Source: Sparassis latifolia (taxonomy: Eukaryota; Basidiomycota; Agaricomycetes; Polyporales; Sparassidaceae). From it: a stretch of 64,000 bases of DNA. The stretch spans positions 5,394,001-5,458,000 of the forward strand of contig CM031561.1 of the NCBI GenBank assembly GCA_018466975.1, in the 5' to 3' direction. A model generated the notes under the pieces. That model saw only the letters and a list, made by a program, of their open reading frames with translations, had not been told where the DNA came from and searched no databases. The stretch's first letter is position 1. Each line of letters begins with the position of its first letter. Made by a program: the position numbers and the translations under genes. Below are positions 57,816 to 64,000 of the stretch, in pieces.

Positions 57816-58392
57816 TCACGAGACATTACTACCGTCCGCCTGGTTCTCCACCGCAAGAACGGCTGCCTGATCCATGGCAAGCGTGGGCTTGCTGTGGCTC
57901 TCTTTCACAAGGACATCATCGGCCCGATGGACATCGTGAGGTATTGCGGGTCTCGGTGTGATCTTGATTGTCCCTAGTCATAGCTCAACTGCTTTCCACG
58001 GTGGCAGATGTGCGGGGCGGACTCATACCCAGTATGACCATGAAAACATCTCCCGTTTTGACATGGATAACTTTATCCGTGTATGCTATGATGAGAAAGC
58101 GGCTGACTTGATCCCACGTTTTTGCATCGGTGAAATCTGCGCCCGGGAGCATGGAGAGGTCTGATCGTAGTTGCGACGGTTGCGACGGTTCACCGGATTT
58201 GTGTCGTCGTGTTGCTTGAACCAAGTCCGAGTTGATATCCAGAATTTGAATCTTAAGGATACCAGTGGAGAACAGCGCTCGAAAATCGCTAAGTCCGGAG
58301 AGATATGTGCCGTCAGTGACTTTCCAGAGGAACAAGTTTGTAGCCGGACGGTGCGGCATGATGGGAGGAACGAAGAGTAATTGATAGGGCAA
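57816..58392 (-). CDS. Small unknown protein, FLWKV family, copy 2
   Basis: Two exons, 58029-58392 and 57816-57973 (intron 55 nt), give a 173-residue product, or 162 from the ATG at 58359. No named domain recognised. Visible features: ATNLFLWKVTDG, FRALFSTGILKIQILDIN, a Ser/Pro/Gln-rich loop, KTWDQVSRFLIIAY, VFMVILG at the splice, then TIKITPRPAIPHDV and an acidic tail ending DGSNVS. The order of blocks and the intron position match the smaller gene at 27120-27558, which supports both as real. Hydrophobic strands such as ILKIQIL and VFMVILG suggest a compact beta-rich protein. No signal peptide. Confidence 0.55.
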
Positions 58393-60474
58393 GCGCTAGA
58401 CGTCATCATCCAACCACTGTGGCCGAGGAAGGCTGTTTCGGCACACCAAGTAACTGACAAGTTACAAGTATCGGCTAGCTACATTCGCGCAGAATTTGCT
58501 TAGCGGTACGTATCTTTATCTGCGCTCACAGAGTCTATCACGGACGGACTGATGTGCCCCATATAATCGTTTATTCAAGCGAGACTGTTTGGTATAAACT
58601 AAAATGAAATGATTCGCGACTGTTCGAGCGTGCAGCGGCGTCTTTGAATACTCACCGTCAATACAGCACCTCCGACTCTGAGTCGTACCTAAGATTCATG
58701 GAACCACCAATATTATGCACGATGGGCCACGTTCTTACTGTGCCCTCTTAGTTCTACTAGATATATCGAGTGCGCCCTGGAAGACAACTTGCGGCTCGAC
58801 GCCAGCTTGATATTTATCCTGTGCGTCGGTCCAGTCCGTCAGCAAATCAGCATGCTATGTGCAAGCTTCAGAATGAAACTTCGGGACATCAACATTCCAA
58901 CGCGCGCACTTCTAATCGCTTGTGCGCAAGGCTAGGATTCGGTCTTCCTCAAGCCTTCTCGATCCATCCTACTCAATCTGCCACATCTGCATATTAATGC
59001 CCACCGTCCCGAAAAGGCTTGCCTATTGCCGCATCGGGTGGGAAAATTTCATCCTCTGCCCACTCGGTCTCCATTTCCATATCTCTAAGTCTTATACAAG
59101 TGACGGCGATAAAAGAAGAATCCAGCAATACTGTGCTCATCGCGAATATATGAAGCCCAAGGACGCGCCGCTCAAGCTATTATTGCGCGACTACCAACGC
59201 GTGACTGCGTGGCTGGTGCACCCGTCAACAAGCCCGTCGCGCCACGGCACACACATACATTTGTCGCAGACGTACTGCGCACGCTATGCACTCGGGCACG
59301 GAGCTGAATTTGCTTGTGCATTGGTTTTACTTCGAGGTGGTAGAAAAGACAAGAATTGATATCTCACGCACGCTGACAAGGACAAAGACGTTTGGCGGGA
59401 CAGGGAGCTGTGTGAGCAGTGGCCGAATTATGTTACGATTGACAGCGTTGTCCCACGATGGTCGGTGTGCTCTTAACTTGTTGACCGACGCGGATTAGTG
59501 GTGTGTCGCGTTTCTCCTGTTGTCGTTGAGCGCTCTGTCTACAGACGCGAATACCTCGGTCAGGATCATGCATCGCAGGCCATTTCTTTGATGGCGCGGG
59601 CGAGGTATATGTACGCTTTTGAGACTCGTTCCCCCAGGACCAGTGGATGGATGTGCAGACGTGGCAGTTCAACGTGCGCAAGGTCGACGGCAGGAGGTGG
59701 GTTGAGAAGGAGGACTACCGGTAGGACGTGCGTCGACTTTATGTATGTGTTTCGGTGTGAGCTGATCCTTTGCCTTAACAGATGGTGAGCGGGGATAGCT
59801 CGTAGTGTCGGTGGACTTTTGGCCGATGTAGATGTAGAAAAAAAAGTTTCATCGGTTCTGGTCGCATGATGCTCATATGATCATGAACTGTGAATAAATG
59901 AACCTTGGCAGTCAAATGTTGAGCACTGAAATCGTGAACGTCGGACGGTTGCGGTGATGTTATATCCGTGAGCTCTTCCATTCGCACTGCAGTGTCATTC
60001 ACAGACCCTCGATTCATTCCGTCGAATTAGAATTATAGTCATACTGATGTATCATTTGTAGGGAATGGACTCCAAGGCCTCAGAGTCATAAGCGATGGAG
60101 GAGCTCCGCGTACATGTCTTCAACTCGAGACCATTTTATTGTGTATCCGCGTCAGTGTCCTGGTCCTAGTTCCCTGAGTTTCAATTAACGGTCGGCAGTG
60201 GGCGCACTATTGACAGGTTGCAATGGGCAGTGTGGTATCTTTCCTCAAAGCGCTGCCGTCGTCAATGAAACCCAACATTTTCCACCAGAACGTTTCAGAG
60301 GCTCCTCGAGGTTCATGCCTACACCCCGATCACGGTCATTACCATACGAAACGACCTCTGGGCATGCGTCTCTCTGCAAACACCGACTTTCACGCCCTCT
60401 TCACCGAGTGCGTAGCCCGGATCAAAGTCATCAATATCGCTCCGATCTAGCCTCCGACGTCGAGTTGCTTCGCG
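58393..60474. other. 2.1-kb tract with possible exon fragments
   Basis: A small hairpin (GTAACT GACA AGTTAC) lies near 58447-58462. Around 59286-59360 (+) the frame reads LNLLVHWFYFEVVEKTRID, and around 59630-59722 (+), after a CCCCCAG acceptor, DQWMDVQTWQFNVRKVDG to EKEDYR and a TAG. These look like exons of one unknown gene, but I cannot find its start or the connecting exons. Confidence 0.35.
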
Positions 60475-62775
60475 AGAATGCTCCCCGTCGGCCTGTGTAC
60501 CTGAGGGAGAAGCCTGCCGCACCGTCCGTCGCTTTTTCAAGCCGCCCTGCGCGTCGCTCCCAGCAGCCCGGATCACCTATATTCCATATCACACAGACCT
60601 CTTCCACGTCACTCGACCGACATTCTCTCCCGCCGAGATCTCCGATGCGTGCTGCGCCTCTACCTCTCGTTCTAGGTAAGAAGCTTTGGCGGCCACCTCT
60701 CGTCCACGATTTTGTCCATGTCTCGCTCGGTGATCTGGAAGACGGCTGAGCAGATGCGCGAGGGCGTGGAGCGCCAAGTAAGCTCTACCTCTTCGCCCAG
60801 TACCACTCAGGCCTCATGATCAGCTACCACCCGCGCGTTCTCGCGAAATCTACATGCCTGTCAGTTTCCTCCGATATGTTGTTCTGATCCCATGGTTTTA
60901 GCACCGCTATCTCTGTCCAACCGTAATGCCCATGAACTAACTCAGCAGCCCCAGCAGTTCGTACTTGTCACGAACGACGAAATTCTTCACATTGCACAAC
61001 CCAGGAAAAGCCAAGCTCGATTATCTTGCACAGACATGCCTCAAAACCTTGATAATCGACCGTTCGATAAGGCTGCATGTCGAGAAAGCGCACCTAAAGA
61101 TTTCAATGTCGAGTTCTCGTAATCTTGCTATATTCCCGAAGTTCTGTCCGTAAGCAAACACTTAAGGTACGATGGTAGCTAACCTCGCACCCAATTTGCC
61201 CACGCGCGGATACCTGGTGTTCGGAACAAGTACTATACGTCCGTGTTCCGTACGGACGTTGGCTCGCGTGGATGGTGGCTGGAAGACGTTGCTGATCAAT
61301 GAATTGTCACGAAACTTGAATGCCTTCTCTGCGATGTCGACCGTCCTTAGGATCTCAACACCGGAGTGCATACCATATTCTGAGACCTTGATATCCGCAA
61401 TGTCATCGGCCACGTAGAGCGCAGCGGTCGCGCCCCTTGTGGATCTGGACGCTCAGCACTCAGCATCGGTAGACCCTTGCTTTCGAGGCGCCCTTCCTCC
61501 AGCGCGGTGCCGACGTTGAAGTGTAGGGCGCTTGCGCACCGTGTGTTGTACGATGCAGCAAGGTTCGCCGGTCCCTCATGATTCTTGTGCGATCATCATT
61601 ATTTCCTCCGCAGTGTGACGACTTTACCAAATGCGATGCCCACAACACTTGTGGTTCTCGCACCGTCTAATACACTTCCCGCCCTTTAACTCCTGAGACC
61701 AAAATTCGAGGAAACTTACGAGGACTCTATGGCTAAATCACTGGTGGTTCGTGCAGGTTTCTTTCCTCCTCAAATATGTTCGTCAACATCTTGAGCTGCA
61801 TGCTCCAATTTTGCAGTGTTCGACGCTGAAGTTCCGGTAGGCATGAATATGTCCATATTCAACTACAGGAGTATGTCATACTAGTACTGACGTAGTACTG
61901 CAAATTCATCAGCATGGCCATAGTCACCAGTCCTAATCCGACCTCTACCAGCGTTAGGCGTTGAGTCGCTTAGACTGCACCTCCTCCCGTTGTGCATCCT
62001 TCAACAACGTGGGTTCACGCATGGTCGAGGTTGAGGCCAGCGCCGAGTCCCTTCGGTTGGACAGTTCAACGACGAGCGACGCCCCCATCGAGCTGCCTAC
62101 AGCGTTACCTGATGCTGCGCCTCTGTGCTAGTCAACCTCAGAATCATGAAGGTTGTAGTCAGCATCGTGCGCTATTTCATGCCGTGGTGAGAACCTGTTG
62201 TGGGGCGGAGCACTGCAAGCGCGGAGACATTCTCGGGCTTGGTCAAAGCGAGGCAAGTGCGGTTGATGCTTCGCACTTTGTGATGAAACTGTTCCTTCAG
62301 TCGATAGTGATCGCCTTCCTTCTGACTCGCCTAGTAGGTGTGCTGGGTGGTGGTAACTAACCTTGTAAAGAATTTGCTGATGTAGGGATAGTACGATGCA
62401 TCAGCGTGCAGTATGGACATGAAGGGCAAACATGATGCATATTGTTATTCTGCGGTCCTCCCGGTTATGCAACTTGTTTTGTTCCTTTTTGATTGTGTTC
62501 ATCCTCCAGCCTTTTGGTAACTCGAATGTTCTATACATACTATGCACTTGTCTGGATTTTAGTGGAATATAGCATTCACGTTCAACCGGCCGTAGTACTT
62601 CCCTCTCACGCAGTTCCTGTGTAACAGGGTGGTTCTGTTTTACTGAACGGTCACTTATCGCTTTACATTCGTCGGTCTGGGTATGAGACGATCCCACTAG
62701 TATTTCACGTTGGAATGCGATTGGAAGTTTCAGCACGTCAGCCCGAGCCATAATCGTAAGGTTGAAGTTGACGCT
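60475..62775. repeat. Segmental duplication, copy 2 (shorter)
   Basis: Same orientation as 51810-55400. The left end shows NAPRRPVYLREKPAAPS in frame, matching copy 1 after small indels. This copy lacks the segments of copy 1 at about 52190-52730 and 54140-54690. Numerous small differences indicate an older or fast-decaying duplication. No intact gene is seen. Confidence 0.75.
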
Positions 62776-63098
62776 GTCCTGGCTGTGCGGGGATAAGCCG
62801 CGGGGGATCTGGATATGGGAAGCAAAGGGGGCAGCCACAGCCAAATACGGCCATACAAGATCAGTCAGGCAGAGATCCCAGTTGTGGCAGACGACCGCTC
62901 ACACCAACACCCACCGCCGCCGACACCGACGACGACGCTCACGACGACGACGACGAAGAGGAGGAGACTGACACACCCGTCTCCATCTTCTACATCGCTG
63001 GCACATCTATCCCCCCATTCCTTATCGCTCCATGCGCGAATCCAACTTTGCCTTTCCCGCCCAGAACAGGGCGTGCGTTTGCATAACCTCCCAGCTTT
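62776..63098. other. Upstream region of the last gene, with trinucleotide-rich tract
   Basis: A CAC/GAC-rich simple sequence runs from ~62905 to 62965. In one frame it encodes Pro/Thr/Lys-rich low-complexity sequence joined to NLPAL just before the ATG at 63099, so part could be an upstream exon of the armadillo-like gene. Confidence 0.4.
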
Positions 63099-64000
63099 AT
63101 GATCGCAGAGGTGCGCACCGTCTTTGACTCGCCGGATATTGCTGACGTGTATTGGGCACCGCCAGCGCTGGATACGAATGCGCCGCTGCCGCTGTTCAAC
63201 TCGCTTACGCACCTCACTTACCTCACATCCACCTCACCTCGCATCCGCGAGATCATGACCATGGACGGCGGCCTCGAACGACTCGTCCGTATCATTCACG
63301 ATTTTTGTATCTGTCCGCCACCTCCTGAGAATCCGGCACTATTTTACGGTCTCCAATCTCCTTCATCCCATCCCCCAAAGCCCGTGCCCACTCTCATCCC
63401 CAAGTCCTTCGACCGCAGTGCTCAACAGCGGTTTTCACTCGCTCTCCAGTGCGTTGTGAATATCGGTGTGCGTGGAAGCGAGCCGATCCGGAGCCGCGTC
63501 GTCCAAGCCGGTACGCTCGATGTTGTCGGCTGCATACTCGAAGCATGGCTCGCCGGAAGGGGCTTCGCCGTCGGCCCCAACGTGAGCGCGAATGGCATGC
63601 CACGGGAGACGCGGGAACGGAGGATGGCGCGGAGGCAGGCTCAGGCCGAGATGCGGTCGCGCGATCACACTGCGGAGCTCGACAGGGCACTTCAGCGCCA
63701 GATCGCCCTTGACCGTGCCATCAGGCTTGAGCGTGCTGCGACTGGCGAAGATGTCGGGCAAGATGTGCGTGATCCGTTCGTATACGATGTTCTGTGCATT
63801 GATATCTTCGCAGGATTCTATGGATATTGACCAGACAAGTACCGAAGACACTGATACACCAACAGATACATCGACCGCCGTTACTCCTGGGGGCATCAGA
63901 GGACGCAGCGGAACCATCATTGCACGCTCGACAACATTACATGCTACTAGCAGCACCCACCGGCGCAGTCGTCCATTCATGCCGTCGGCTTCGACTTCTG
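63099..64000 (+). CDS. Conserved fungal armadillo-like protein, 5' part
   Basis: Exon 1 runs 63099-63764, intron 63765-63813 (49 nt), exon 2 from 63814 beyond the window edge. The product begins with FDSPDIADVYWAPPALDTN, then LFNSLTHLTYLTSTSPRIRE, MTMDGGLERLVRIIHDFC, FSLALQCVVNIGVRGSEPIR and VVQAGTLDVVGCILEAWLA, followed by a charged helical stretch (RETRERRMARRQAQ) and Ser/Thr-rich sequence after the splice. These blocks match a widely conserved fungal protein with an armadillo-type helical fold; I recognise the family but not a reliable name or function. An upstream low-complexity exon may exist. The GTGCGT donor and TTCGCAG acceptor keep the frame. Confidence 0.75.

Noticed and set aside
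50400..62775. Retrotransposon explanation for the duplicated blocks
   Set aside because: I see no reverse transcriptase, integrase or protease motif and no LTR-like termini; collinear copies with internal losses fit segmental duplication better.
1..64000. tRNA, rRNA or CRISPR features
   Set aside because: No tRNA B-box with matching acceptor stem, no rRNA-like sequence and no regularly spaced repeats were noticed. CRISPR is not expected in a fungus. A covariance-model scan would be decisive and was not possible.

Overview
The window is nuclear DNA of a filamentous basidiomycete, most likely a wood-decay Agaricomycete of the Polyporales type. The evidence is dense spliceosomal introns of about 45-65 nt with GT-AG ends, F-box/LRR-like genes in many intact and broken copies, zinc-knuckle PARP-like genes of a kind seen in mushroom genomes, and short intergenic distances mixed with repeat-rich decayed tracts. 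All gene models are hand-spliced from the sequence; species assignment is inference.

Layout. 1-12.8 kb holds ordinary genes: a partial HpcH/HpaI aldolase (-), an FHA/coiled-coil/tail-anchor protein resembling the STRIPAK subunit SLMAP/PRO45/HAM-4 (+), an F-box pseudogene, a 14-exon GABA-permease-like transporter (+) and an F-box protein (+). 13.0-13.9 kb is a non-coding fold-back element. 14.1-25.2 kb is the most interesting part: three paralogous, apparently intact PARP-type ADP-ribosyltransferase genes (A, B, C, all -). A NADAR-domain gene (+) starts head-to-head with copy A across a 319-bp gap, and a 19-exon peroxisomal-type 4-coumarate:CoA-ligase-like gene lies between A and B. 25.6-41 kb is an F-box zone (two intact genes, three decayed copies) that also carries two beta-trefoil protein genes and one of two paralogous small unknown genes.

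41.5-49 kb holds a perfect 62-bp palindrome, a decayed HNH-endonuclease gene, and a GC-rich SRPK-like kinase gene flanked by two copies of a ~185-bp sequence, followed by a tract with no convincing gene. 49-62.8 kb is built from duplications: two F-box genes in inverted orientation (49033-50369 and 55636-56986), a 3.6-kb block and its shorter second copy (51.8-55.4 and 60.5-62.8 kb), and the second small unknown gene. The right edge enters a conserved armadillo-like fungal gene (+).

How the genes may work together: PARP-like enzymes attach ADP-ribose, and NADAR proteins act on ADP-ribose linkages or derivatives. The divergent PARP-A/NADAR pair therefore looks like a writer/eraser module sharing one promoter, with two more writer copies nearby. 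This is inference from family assignment and gene order; substrate and biological role are unknown.
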